From: Pseudomonadota bacterium
GTDB lineage: Bacteria > Desulfobacterota > Desulfobulbia > Desulfobulbales > JAGXFP01
Reading direction: 5' to 3'
DNA: 64,000 nucleotides
Assembly (NCBI GenBank): GCA_018823285.1
Contig: JAHJIQ010000019.1
Location: 37,410 to 101,409, forward strand
Shown here: positions 8,178-16,643 of the stretch, piece after piece
Position numbering within the stretch: the first letter of the stretch is position 1
How the letters are laid out: each line of letters begins with the position of its first letter
Made by a program: the position numbers and the translations under genes
Notes under the pieces: model-generated
What the model was told of the DNA's origin: nothing
Seen by the model: the letters and a program-made list of their open reading frames with translations, nothing else
Database searches by the model: none

Positions 8178-10460
8178 TCAGGCAGCATACCTTTTGACCT
8201 GCTCCCGGGAAAACCACTGCTCCAGGCGGTCCAGGGCCAGCCAGAACCCTTCGCCGCTGTTTTTATGTCCCTGCCAGATTTCCGGGATGAATGACGCGTC
8301 CGGCGAGTACTCCCTGAGCTCCCGGGCCAGGGAAAAGAAGTCGATATCACCCTCGCCGATCTGCAGCCCTTCGCTGTCGAGGCCTTCCGCATCCACAACA
8401 TGGAGATGCGCGGTATAGGGGCCGACGATTTCGATAAATTCGGAAAAAGACCATTTGAAATAGTTGCAGGCCAGTTTTGAATGCGACAGATCAAGGCAGA
8501 CCCGCATATCGTGAGCCTTGCAGAATTCGGCGGTCTCCACGGGGTCCATGAAAAGGTTCTGGTATCGCTGCCCGCCGAAATGCCACGGGAAAGGCGGCAT
8601 GGTCTGCGGGATCAGCTCCACCCCTGCCATATCGAGCTCGGAGAAACTCTGCGCGAGCTTCTCATAGTATTTCCGCCGCACATCGGGTTTGAGGTGCGCG
8701 TGCTGGGTCGCACCGCCGACATTGACGATGATCAGGGGGCGCTCGGTCTTGGGGAAATATTTTTTAAGCTTCCGGGTGATATTGATGACCTCCTGCAGCT
8801 CTTTAAGAGAACGCTGCCGATACTTTTCGTCAAAAGAGCACAGATCGAGAATATGGTCGCCGGCAAAGAGTTCCGGGCTGTGGAGCACCAGATCAAGGGC
8901 AAAAGGCCTTTTGAAGACCTCATCGATATCGATCAGCATGTCCTTGTAACTGAGATGAAATTCCACCAGATCGAAGTTACTCAGGGGCAGCATCTCGTTC
9001 AGGTCATGATAGCGGACGGGAATACCGAAAGGCCGGTCGAAATGATACTCCCGCGGCGCGATCTCCTCCCCTTCAACAACCACATCGGAGGGGAAGAAGA
9101 AATCCCCGGCCGCAAAATCGTGCTTCGCCCTGGAGCCGACGAGTTCGTTTTTGCGATAGGGAGAGATGCCGTTTCCGGGGCTTTTGACCTCGATCATTTC
9201 CCGGGTGATGATCTCACCAGCCCGCAGGTCGCAGTTGATGATCAGACTCTTGCCGAGGACCTCCCGGTTCATCATCTCGCCTTGGGTGATCTTCCGTTCT
9301 TCCTTGCTGCCCATGGCCTGCTCGACTTCCCGGAGGCAGGTGACCATGCTGGAAAATTCATCCGGCAGCAGACTCACTTTATGGTCATTTCCCTCCTGGT
9401 CGCGGTCCAGGGTGAAATGCTTCTCGATGACCTTGGCCCCGCGACTGACTGCGGCGATGGGGATCGACATGCCCCGCTCATGGCCGGAATACCCGACCAG
9501 GCACCCACCGATCTCTTTCAAGCGGTCCAGATAATTGAGATTGATGTCCTTGAACGGGGCGGGATAGGTTGAATTGCAGAGCAAGAGGACAAACTGGGCG
9601 CCGTAGAACTTCAGCAGATCAACGGCTTCGACGATCTCACTCTCCGTCGACATTCCGGTGGAGCAGAGAAGCGGTTTGCCGGTTTCGGCCAACGCTTTCA
9701 AAAGATCGTGATTGGTCAGGTCCGCCGAGGCCAGCTTGTAAGCGACCATTCCGTAATTTTCCAGATTCCGCAGACTGACCAGATCGAAGGGAGTGCAGAG
9801 GGGCAGAACCCCTTTTTCCTTGCAGTAGTCGAAGGCCTGATACATTTCCTCGGTGCTCAACTGGAACCTGGCCAGAAGGTCGAGGGTGTACTGGGCGCCC
9901 AGATCGGCGCTCTCATCATCGGCCCGGCCGTTGTTTTTATAGAGCGTTTCCATGTCACGCATCTGGAATTTCACGCAATCGGCGCCGGAGGCGATGGCCG
10001 CATCAATCATCCGCCTCGCGACTTTCAGGCTGCCATTGTGATTGTTGCCGATTTCCGCAATCACGAATACCGGAGAAGTCTCGTTCAAACGGAAATCACC
10101 GATGAACAGGTTCGGCTCCCGCTTCCGGGCAATGGCGACCAGGCGGTGCTGTTTGTCCACCAGCGGCAGCACCTCGATCTTGCCCTTGAGGCGCCGCTTG
10201 ATGGTGTCGGGCGAATCGGTGATGTAGGCGAAGTCATACTTTCGGTTGATCGCCACCTCAACCTTCCGGGTCAGGCAGACCTCTTCCTGCTGGACGATCC
10301 AGCGGCGGAAATCACCGTCGGTCATGATCCCTTCCAGGATGCCGGACTGGCTGACCGCAATGATAAAGCGGTGCTCATTACGGCCGATCTTTTTCAACGC
10401 CCGCGAGATACAGTCTTCCGAAAAGACGATATAGTCGGAAAAATTCCTGTCGATGATCAT
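8178..10460 (-). CDS. CBS - NeuB/SAF - TIM-barrel fusion; nonulosonate synthase-like
   Basis: Three-part protein of 760 aa. Residues 1 to about 120 form a CBS-domain pair, a ligand-sensing module. About 125-470 is a NeuB-family synthase, which condenses phosphoenolpyruvate with a six-carbon amino sugar to give sialic, legionaminic or pseudaminic-type acids. It shows AEIGNNHNGS, VKFQ, STGMST, YSGHERG and a C-terminal SAF domain. About 485-760 is a xylose-isomerase-like TIM barrel (sugar phosphate isomerase/epimerase) with FHLSYKD, LDLSHSK and HLHVVDAEG. A typical NeuB is about 340-350 aa, so the two extra modules are notable. It lies 36 bp after the SDR gene within the leftward sugar operon. 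The exact sugar cannot be read from sequence. Confidence 0.88.
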   Translation of the reverse strand: MIIDRNFSDYIVFSEDCISRALKKIGRNEHRFIIAVSQSGILEGIMTDGDFRRWIVQQEEVCLTRKVEVAINRKYDFAYITDSPDTIKRRLKGKIEVLPLVDKQHRLVAIARKREPNLFIGDFRLNETSPVFVIAEIGNNHNGSLKVARRMIDAAIASGADCVKFQMRDMETLYKNNGRADDESADLGAQYTLDLLARFQLSTEEMYQAFDYCKEKGVLPLCTPFDLVSLRNLENYGMVAYKLASADLTNHDLLKALAETGKPLLCSTGMSTESEIVEAVDLLKFYGAQFVLLLCNSTYPAPFKDINLNYLDRLKEIGGCLVGYSGHERGMSIPIAAVSRGAKVIEKHFTLDRDQEGNDHKVSLLPDEFSSMVTCLREVEQAMGSKEERKITQGEMMNREVLGKSLIINCDLRAGEIITREMIEVKSPGNGISPYRKNELVGSRAKHDFAAGDFFFPSDVVVEGEEIAPREYHFDRPFGIPVRYHDLNEMLPLSNFDLVEFHLSYKDMLIDIDEVFKRPFALDLVLHSPELFAGDHILDLCSFDEKYRQRSLKELQEVINITRKLKKYFPKTERPLIIVNVGGATQHAHLKPDVRRKYYEKLAQSFSELDMAGVELIPQTMPPFPWHFGGQRYQNLFMDPVETAEFCKAHDMRVCLDLSHSKLACNYFKWSFSEFIEIVGPYTAHLHVVDAEGLDSEGLQIGEGDIDFFSLARELREYSPDASFIPEIWQGHKNSGEGFWLALDRLEQWFSREQVKRYAA

Positions 10461-10496
10461 TGCCTGTCTCCTTACATGTTCACCGGCCCGGTATCC

Positions 10497-11321
10497 TTAC
10501 CAGGCCGTCCAGCCTCCATCGACTACCAATACCGACCCGGTCATATAGCTGGAGGCGTCCGAGGCCAGAAAAATAAAGGGGCCGCTGATCTCCGACTTGT
10601 CGCACATCCTGCCGATCGGAGATAACGAACTGAAATTATTCAAAAATTTCTCATCATGGCCGTCAAAAATCCCATGGGGCGCGATCGCGTTGCAGCGGAT
10701 ATTGTCGCGGGCGTAAAAGGTGGCGAGATACCTGGTGAAGTTGGGCATGAAGGACTTGCTCACCACGTAATCCACCGGCTTGAACTTCACTTCCCCGTCC
10801 CCGTAATCGTAGAGATGCTGATTCGGTGCCACCAGGGAATAGGAGGATGCGACGTTAATGATATTGCCGTGACCTTGTTTAAGCATCTGCCGGCAGGCCG
10901 CCTGCGCCATCTGGACCGCGCCGATCAGATTCACTTCCACCGATTTTTTAAGCAGGTCGATGGGATAGTTTTCAAAGCAGCTGGTGGAGATCTTGTCCTT
11001 GTTCGCCTGGTCGAACTTGGCATCGATCGCCGCGTTGTTGACCAGCACCTCAATTGTACCGAACCGATCGACCCCGGCCGCCATGCACCGATCGATACTC
11101 GCGGGATCGGTCACATCCAGCTCGCAGACCAGAAATTTTTCCGGCGCAAACTCACCGGCAAGTTCATCATGCACGGATGACACCTGTTTCGGATTGTGCC
11201 CGGCGACGACCACCCTGGCCCCGTTCGCCAGAAAACTCCGGCTGATCTCCTTGCCGATCAGGCCGAAGGCCCCGGTCACCAGAATTGTTTTGCCCTGCAC
11301 CGACAACATCTCTTTTGCCAT
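10497..11321 (-). CDS. Short-chain dehydrogenase/reductase in the sugar cluster
   Basis: NAD(P)-dependent SDR oxidoreductase. The cofactor loop is TGAFGLIGKE (near the N-terminus), followed by NNAAID, a Ser in NVASSYS and the catalytic YVVSK. The C-terminal DGGWTAW is typical of the FabG-like classical SDRs. The ATG at 11321 (MAKEM) is preferred because AGGA lies just upstream; an ATG at 11345 would add eight residues. It is followed after 36 bp by the NeuB fusion. Likely job is reduction or oxidation of a sugar intermediate, by context. Confidence 0.82.
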   Translation of the reverse strand: MAKEMLSVQGKTILVTGAFGLIGKEISRSFLANGARVVVAGHNPKQVSSVHDELAGEFAPEKFLVCELDVTDPASIDRCMAAGVDRFGTIEVLVNNAAIDAKFDQANKDKISTSCFENYPIDLLKKSVEVNLIGAVQMAQAACRQMLKQGHGNIINVASSYSLVAPNQHLYDYGDGEVKFKPVDYVVSKSFMPNFTRYLATFYARDNIRCNAIAPHGIFDGHDEKFLNNFSSLSPIGRMCDKSEISGPFIFLASDASSYMTGSVLVVDGGWTAW

Positions 11322-11364
11322 ATCCATCCTGCCTGAAGTAGACATCGACAGAAAGTGCGTTTTA

Positions 11365-11673
11365 CTTAAGCACTTAATTTTCCGACTTGTCTTATGTGTT
11401 GATTTGTTGTCATAAAATTGTTCAGAGTCATAGTGTCATTCCATGATGTGAATCCAGAAGCCAGTATTCAGAAGCCAGAATGACTGATTTTAAAGCTTCT
11501 CTCCTGGCTTCTGAATTCTGACTTCTGGCTTCTTGTGGAACACATGCACGAAAAAATCGCCGAAACCCCTTTATTTCACCCTACGGGTATAAGTTTCATA
11601 CGAGCAGGCCAGCTGCTCAACTCAGCTTTATCGGGTGATTAGCCATACTCGGAAAGTTGTGTTAAGCACTTAA
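11365..11673. mobile_element. MITE-like composite repeat, copy A
   Basis: Non-coding element of about 309 bp. The left end (CTTAAGCACTTAATTTTCCG, from 11365) and the right end (complement, up to 11673) form an imperfect terminal inverted repeat sharing TTAAG.GCTTAA and TTTCCGA. Inside are a TTGTTGTCATAAAA segment, several CTTCTGGCTTCTG units (11450-11535), and the dispersed hairpin core at 11574-11630. The same modules in the same order occur inverted at 43662-43890. No transposase gene. The right end overlaps the last codons of the neighbouring radical-SAM gene. Confidence 0.7.
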
Positions 11674-12738
11674 TGCCATTGCGGCGGTGAGGCTGCCGAT
11701 CAGTTTCATGTCACACTGGGAAGTACACTTGATGCCTTTTTTGAGCTCGAACTGGTCCCGCCTGAATTGCGCGTACTTCTCGCCGTTCCAGATATCGTAA
11801 AGCGACTCTTTTTTCGTATCGCCGAGGATGATCTCGTTATTGAAATCCTCAACGCACATGGCCGCTTCGCCGTTTGACTTGATGGTCATCGATGACCACG
11901 GGAACTGGCAGAACTCGGTCCAGTGGATCGAATTGGTCCCTTCGTATTTATCCTGGTACCATTGCTGGTCCTGGCTCTTCAGGTAGATATAGACATCCTG
12001 CCCGGTAAACGCTTTTTTAAGCTTGGCGAATTCCGCGACCTGGTCCGCCCGTTTCAGGTCGAGCATGGTGATGACGATCGTGGTGTTGAATTTGTATTTC
12101 CTCTTCGCCTCCAGCATCTGCAGGATCTTCTGGAAGCTCGCCTCAAAGTTTGAGGCATCGCCCCTGATCTTCTTGTGGAGGAAATCATCCACGCTTTCAA
12201 TCGAGTACTTGATGAAACCGAGCCCGTTGTTGAACATCTCGACATTTCTCTCGACATCGATATTCGCCGGGTTGCAGCTGAAGTAGGAATAGAGCCCCTT
12301 CTCGGTGAGCCGCCTGATTCTCTTCGGCAACTCGGTATCAAGGAGAGGATCGCCATAGCCGTGCAGCTGAAGGACTTTCGGGATCACATGGAGGAAATAA
12401 TGGTTTTCACTCATGTCATTCCGGTCGATCCGGTAATTCTTCTCGACAAAAGTCTGCCACGCCTCCCAATCTTCTTGTGAGAAAGGCTCTATTTCATCGG
12501 CAATTTTATTGAATGTCTCATTGTCCAGTCTCTCGACTTTCCTGGTCATCATCGTGGTCCGCGGGCACATCTCGCACTTCATGTTGCAGGCGTTGGTCGT
12601 CTCGATATTGTAGATGACCGGCTCTTTTCTCCTGAATTCCTCGAGTTTTTCGAAGACGTATTCCCGGTCGAACTGCTCACCGGCCATGATTTTCTTTTTG
12701 AGGTCATAAACCCGCATATAAAAATGAATATCGATCAT
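11662..12738 (-). CDS. Radical SAM/SPASM protein
   Basis: Radical SAM enzyme with the cluster-binding motif C51-N-M-K-C55-E-M-C58. A C-terminal SPASM-like region (CQFPWSSMTIKSNGEAAMC and further Cys to residue ~344) binds additional Fe-S clusters. A strong AAGGAGGAG precedes the ATG. It starts 29 bp downstream of the CMP-sugar synthetase gene, which suggests co-transcription. SPASM enzymes modify peptides or sugars; here a role in making the nonulosonate-like flagellar sugar is inferred. The last four codons (ALSA plus stop) lie inside the terminal repeat of element A, so the native C-terminus may have been altered. Confidence 0.82.
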   Translation of the reverse strand: MIDIHFYMRVYDLKKKIMAGEQFDREYVFEKLEEFRRKEPVIYNIETTNACNMKCEMCPRTTMMTRKVERLDNETFNKIADEIEPFSQEDWEAWQTFVEKNYRIDRNDMSENHYFLHVIPKVLQLHGYGDPLLDTELPKRIRRLTEKGLYSYFSCNPANIDVERNVEMFNNGLGFIKYSIESVDDFLHKKIRGDASNFEASFQKILQMLEAKRKYKFNTTIVITMLDLKRADQVAEFAKLKKAFTGQDVYIYLKSQDQQWYQDKYEGTNSIHWTEFCQFPWSSMTIKSNGEAAMCVEDFNNEIILGDTKKESLYDIWNGEKYAQFRRDQFELKKGIKCTSQCDMKLIGSLTAAMALSA

Positions 12739-12767
12739 CGAAACTCCTCCTTGAATCTGCAGTAACG

Positions 12768-13448
12768 CTATTCTTGTTTGAGTATGTATTTGTTCATCAG
12801 CATCTCGCCGACCACCCAGTCGTCCTGGTCGTCGATATCGATGGCGGTGTAATCAGGCATCTCGTAAATGGCTATTTTCCCGGAAAGCCGGTTCTTCGCC
12901 TCCCGGATCTTTCCCACCGAGCTGATATAAAAAGCGCCGTTCTCCATCAGCTCCCCATTCACTTCCTGGCGCCGGGGGCGATTATTAAAATCGTAATTGA
13001 TCGGCGTGCCGTTACTGTTCCAAAGAAAGATCTTCAGCCGTGCGCAGGAGAGCAGGGAATCAGCGCCCTGCTGCCGGTAGAGCATAAGGGCGTTTCTGAA
13101 ATCAGAGCTTTGGGTGAGCGGGTTGGTTGCCTGGATCAAGAGAAAGGTATCACCATCATCACCCCCGTGATTCTTGAAGAATTCAAGCACCACACTTTCC
13201 GTTGACGACTGGTCCCGGGCATTCTCCTCCTCCCGCAGGTATATCTTCACCTTCGGAAGCCCGAATCCCTCGACCACACTTTTGATCTCTTCACAATCGG
13301 TCGCCACATACACTTCATCGACCGTCTCAACATCCGACACCGCTTTCAGGGACCAGTAAATCAGGGGTTTGCCACAGAACAGTTTGATGTTTTTCAAAGG
13401 AATGGACTTGCTCCCGCATCGGGCGGGTATGAAAGCTATGGTTTTCAT
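12768..13448 (-). CDS. Acylneuraminate cytidylyltransferase family (CMP-nonulosonate synthetase)
   Basis: NeuA-type nucleotidyltransferase that activates a nonulosonic acid as its CMP-sugar for transfer. The signature IPARCGSKSIPLKN lies at the N-terminus, followed by GKPLIYWSL and DEVYVATDCEEI, typical of CMP-NeuAc/Leg/Pse synthetases. Length of 226 aa fits the family. The ATG at 13448 is preferred (AAGGA ten bases upstream); the frame extends to 13520 but the extra residues are not family-like. First gene of the leftward sugar operon, so its promoter should lie in 13449-13600. Its product would be the donor for the MAF glycosyltransferase at 2415. Confidence 0.88.
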   Translation of the reverse strand: MKTIAFIPARCGSKSIPLKNIKLFCGKPLIYWSLKAVSDVETVDEVYVATDCEEIKSVVEGFGLPKVKIYLREEENARDQSSTESVVLEFFKNHGGDDGDTFLLIQATNPLTQSSDFRNALMLYRQQGADSLLSCARLKIFLWNSNGTPINYDFNNRPRRQEVNGELMENGAFYISSVGKIREAKNRLSGKIAIYEMPDYTAIDIDDQDDWVVGEMLMNKYILKQE

Positions 13449-13916
13449 CCGTTTCCTTATACTTCCCCTTGAAAAACAGACCAACAAAGGTGCCTGGCTG
13501 ATGGAATTTCCCTCGTGCATCCCTGCCGCACGGCCTCGGAATCAAGTATCGACGCTATGAAATTGCAAGATAAATGCCAATCCATCTGTCAGGGACAAAC
13601 ACCCTGTAACAAAGAGCTTATCGGTGGGGAGGGGTAATTACTTGAAGAATGAGGCGGCAAATATTTCCTTAATCGCCAGAAACGCCCGGAAACATGTGCC
13701 ATGAGCGGTGGTGTTGTGATGGCCTGCCTGATCGTGATTCTCTTTATCAATTCCTTGGTTTTGTCGGAAGTGTCAACCATCTGTTTATCCCAGCACACGA
13801 AAATGTTTTAACAAACAAGCTTTGTCGATTAGATTGAGACAGTTTGTTTGAAAAGGAAGAGGGAATGTGATAACTCAAAACGTGTACTTGGCCAATGGAC
13901 ATTCAAATATGGTTAA
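13449..13916. other. Intergenic: divergent promoter region
   Basis: This 468-bp stretch separates the leftward sugar operon from the rightward AlbA_2/ParA pair. I see no convincing gene. An inverted repeat, CAAACAA (13812-13818) with TTGTTTG (13844-13850), lies about 70 bp before the AlbA_2 gene and could be an operator. No good -35/-10 pair was identified. Confidence 0.4.
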
Positions 13917-15128
13917 ATGATGAAAAAATTTACCGCCCGAGAACTTGAAACATTACTTGGAGATACTGAATCCGACCGTGTTGAGCGCAAAGAAAGTTTT
14001 AAGGGTGACGCACCCAAAAAAGCTCGACAAGCGGTCTGTGCATTTTCTAATGATTTGCCGAATCACAATGATGCCGGTGTCCTCTTTGTCGGTGTAAGGG
14101 ATAACGGAGAGCCATCGGGGCTTCAAGTTACAGACCAATTACTTCTGTCCTTAGCCGACATGAAAACTGACGGAAACATTCTCCCTCTTCCTGTCCTTTC
14201 AGTGGAAAAACGAGTCCTGAAGGGGGCTGAAATGGCTGTGGTAACGGTCATGCCGTCTGATATGCCGCCAGTAAAATTCGAAGGAAGGATCTGGGTTCGT
14301 ACCGGCCCCCGTCGTTCAATAGCTAATGAACAGGAAGAAAGAATCCTGATTGAGAAAAGAAGATACAAAAACCTGCCGTTTGATATTTTTCCTGTCCCGT
14401 CAGCGAAGATCACTGATCTTTCCAAATCGATTTTTGAAAATGAATATCTTCCTTCGGCATTTGCATCAGATGTTCTGGAAGAAAACAATCGCTCCTATGA
14501 AGAGCGCTTGGCATCATGCAGGATGATCGTTTCTCCTAACGATCCAACACCCACTGTATTGGGCCTTTTGTCAATCGGCAAAACACCCCAGGATTTTTTA
14601 CCAGGCGCATTTATTCAATTTTTACGAATTGACGGAATTGAACTGGCCGACCCGGTGGTTGACGAAGAAAACATAAGCGGAGTGCTTCCTGAGATGCTCC
14701 GTCGTGCTGAGGAAAAGTTGAAGGCGCATAATAGGACGGCTGTCGACATAGTATCAACCGCAACCCATCAGGTTGAAATGCCTTATCCGCCGGCAGCAAT
14801 TCAGCAGATTCTGTATAACGCCGTATTGCATCGCACCTACGAAAGCACCAATGCTCCCGTTCGACTGTACTGGTTTAATGACCGAATCGAGATCAACAGT
14901 CCCGGTGGTCCATATGGCAATGTAACCAGTGAGAACTTCGGGAAGCCAGGGATAACAGACTATCGTAATCCCAACATCGGTGATGTTTTGAAAACTTTCG
15001 GGTATATCCAGGCATTTGGAAGAGGCATTGCCATAGCAAGAAGAGAGATGGAAAAGAATGGTAATCCCGGAATAGACTTTGAAACCAACCAAAATGCAGT
15101 TGTATGCACATTAAGAGGGAAAGTATGA
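13917..15128 (+). CDS. AlbA_2 (Schlafen-type) ATP-binding protein
   Basis: 403-aa protein with an N-terminal AlbA_2/Schlafen AAA_4 domain (about residues 10-130; E-R-K-E-S-F near the start, GVLFVGVRDNGEPSGLQ). The C-terminal HATPase_c_4-like region has AIQQILYNAVLHRTY, RIEINSPGGPYG and FGRGIAIARREMEKNG. Such proteins are annotated as RecG-like or transcriptional regulators and often sit in accessory or defence loci. The stop overlaps the start of the ParA-like gene (ATGA), so the two are translationally coupled. Base composition is visibly AT-richer than the flanks. No clear Shine-Dalgarno; start at the first ATG of an ATG-ATG pair. Function unknown. Confidence 0.75.
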   Translation: MMKKFTARELETLLGDTESDRVERKESFKGDAPKKARQAVCAFSNDLPNHNDAGVLFVGVRDNGEPSGLQVTDQLLLSLADMKTDGNILPLPVLSVEKRVLKGAEMAVVTVMPSDMPPVKFEGRIWVRTGPRRSIANEQEERILIEKRRYKNLPFDIFPVPSAKITDLSKSIFENEYLPSAFASDVLEENNRSYEERLASCRMIVSPNDPTPTVLGLLSIGKTPQDFLPGAFIQFLRIDGIELADPVVDEENISGVLPEMLRRAEEKLKAHNRTAVDIVSTATHQVEMPYPPAAIQQILYNAVLHRTYESTNAPVRLYWFNDRIEINSPGGPYGNVTSENFGKPGITDYRNPNIGDVLKTFGYIQAFGRGIAIARREMEKNGNPGIDFETNQNAVVCTLRGKV

Positions 15129-16141
15129 ATCAGCCCGTACTGACCTTTTTCAATAATAAAGGCGGGGTTGGAAAAACGTCTCTCATATATCACTTGGCAT
15201 GGATGTATGCTGGCCTCCGAAAACGCGTTGTCATTGTTGATCTGGATCCGCAGGCCAACCTGACGGCGGCGTTTCTTGATGAGGATAAAATTGAAGCGCT
15301 TTGGGGCAAACAGGGGCTTGGCGCAACAATATATCAATGCGTTAAGCCGTTGACCGGTGTCGGCGATATATCAGAACCGATCCTGCAAAAGATAACGACG
15401 GATCTTTATTTACTTCCCGGCGATGTGAATCTGTCCGGATACGAAGATGCATTGTCGAATGAATGGCCCAACAGCATGGGGGACAATAATCTTTACCGTC
15501 CCATGCGCATCTTGAGTTCGTTTTGGCAAGTCATGCAAATGGCCGCATCGAAAGTGCAGGCTGATGTTATTCTGGTGGATATCGGTCCGAACCTGGGAGC
15601 GATCAATCGATCCGTCCTTATAGCCACAGACTATGTTGTGATTCCTCTCGGAGCTGATCTCTTCTCCTTGCAAGGTTTAAAAAATCTTGGCCCCACTTTG
15701 AGGAGTTGGAAAAGTCTGTGGCAAAAAAGGTTGGAAAACTGGCAAGATAATCCGGAGGTTGAGAGCTATCCGGATTTCCACCTCCCCAAAGGGAAGATGC
15801 AGGCAATCGGTTATCTCTGTCAGCAACATAGCGTGAGGCTTGACAGGCCTGTAATGGCATATGATAAATGGGTAAACCGCATCCCCAATGTCTATCGCGA
15901 AGCTGTACTCAGCGAAACTGTTAATTCGAACGTCAAACAAATTGATGATCCGTATTGTCTGGCCACGATCAAGCACTATCGTAGTTTGATCCCGATGGCT
16001 CAGGAGCACCGCAAACCAATATTTAACCTGACATCGGCGGATGGCGCCATTGGCAGCCATGCCAATGCCGTCCAAGCTGCGAAAAAAGATTTCAAGGAAC
16101 TTGCAGAAAAAATTGCGAAAGCAATAGGAATCTCGCTATAG
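15125..16141 (+). CDS. ParA-family ATPase paired with AlbA_2 protein
   Basis: P-loop ATPase of the ParA/MinD class with a deviant Walker A (KGGVGKT, residues 12-18), Walker A' VDLDPQANL and Walker B-like ILVDIGPNLG. At 338 aa it is longer than chromosomal Soj and has a C-terminal extension (about 230-338) rich in aromatic and basic residues. The ATG at 15125 overlaps the TGA of the upstream gene and has GAGGG upstream, so it is preferred over a longer frame from 15104. No ParB gene or obvious parS repeat is nearby, which argues against a simple partition system. A defence or stress two-gene module is possible but unproven. Confidence 0.78.
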   Translation: MNQPVLTFFNNKGGVGKTSLIYHLAWMYAGLRKRVVIVDLDPQANLTAAFLDEDKIEALWGKQGLGATIYQCVKPLTGVGDISEPILQKITTDLYLLPGDVNLSGYEDALSNEWPNSMGDNNLYRPMRILSSFWQVMQMAASKVQADVILVDIGPNLGAINRSVLIATDYVVIPLGADLFSLQGLKNLGPTLRSWKSLWQKRLENWQDNPEVESYPDFHLPKGKMQAIGYLCQQHSVRLDRPVMAYDKWVNRIPNVYREAVLSETVNSNVKQIDDPYCLATIKHYRSLIPMAQEHRKPIFNLTSADGAIGSHANAVQAAKKDFKELAEKIAKAIGISL

Positions 16142-16273
16142 TCGTCATCACGTTACTTTATCTCCTGCCGTATTATATCCCTCCTAGAAATGGCCCAGGA
16201 AATTCGGACAGGTCGTTAAGTGAAAAAGTCGTTCCAATCTGTTAAATAAAAACCAAACAGAAAGGAGCAGAAC

Positions 16274-16360
16274 ATGACAAAGAGACCACGAAGAAATCAC
16301 TCATCGTCATTCAAGGCCAAGGTCGCAATTGAAGCGATAATGAGTCCGGGACGATCTTGA
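16274..16360 (+). pseudogene. Remnant of IS3-family transposase OrfA
   Basis: After AAGGAG, an ATG at 16274 opens MTKRPRRNHSSSFKAKVAIE, the characteristic N-terminus of IS3/IS150-type OrfA helix-turn-helix proteins. Homology stops at about 16337, where GAGTCCGGGACG repeats begin, and the frame ends at 16360 after 28 codons. The remainder of orfA and all of orfB are absent. Confidence 0.75.
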
Positions 16361-16421
16361 GTCCGGGACGAGAGTCCGGGACGATCTTAAATAAGAGTCC
16401 GGGACGATCTTAAATAATTAA
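16341..16421. repeat. Short direct repeats, GAGTCCGGGACGATCTT type
   Basis: Four head-to-tail copies of GAGTCCGGGACG occur between 16342 and 16411; three extend to GATCTT and two to GATCTTAAATAA. They adjoin a RAYT remnant, so they are plausibly the REP units of that transposase. Confidence 0.75.
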
Positions 16422-16461
16422 CCAACATGATTGTTGGCGAATTTTTGGTAGAAGTACACTC

Positions 16462-16572
16462 ATGCCACGCACAGCAAGAATCGACTCCCCAGGGGTATTT
16501 CCCCATGTAATGATCCGTGGGATTATGCGCCGTAACATATTTAAAAATAAGAAGGACCGCGAAGATTTCTGA
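16462..16572 (+). pseudogene. Truncated REP-associated tyrosine transposase (RAYT, Y1_Tnp)
   Basis: The 36-codon frame starting at 16462 reads MPRTARIDSPGVFPHVMIRG and continues to KNKKDREDF before a TGA at 16570. This matches the N-terminus of IS200/RAYT-type Y1 transposases, including the first conserved strand and the HVMIRG turn. Beyond the stop the sequence is no longer transposase-like, so the catalytic HUH and Tyr regions are missing. Adjacent short repeats support the assignment. Confidence 0.75.
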
Positions 16573-16643
16573 AAAAGACCGTAAATCCATACAAATTCAC
16601 TTTGTCATAATTTGTTAGTTATTTAGCATGTCCATAATTATGA

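Noticed and set aside
8481..9572. 363-codon rightward frame opposite the NeuB fusion
   Set aside because: Antisense shadow of a GC-rich gene with strong domain evidence on the other strand.
9708..10625. 305-codon rightward frame
   Set aside because: Antisense to the NeuB fusion and SDR; crosses two real genes.
13589..13798. 69-codon leftward frame between sugar operon and AlbA_2 gene
   Set aside because: No motif, no good ribosome-binding site, composition like non-coding DNA.
16387..16590. 67-codon leftward frame across the repeat/RAYT region
   Set aside because: Runs antisense through transposase debris; not a ParE toxin.
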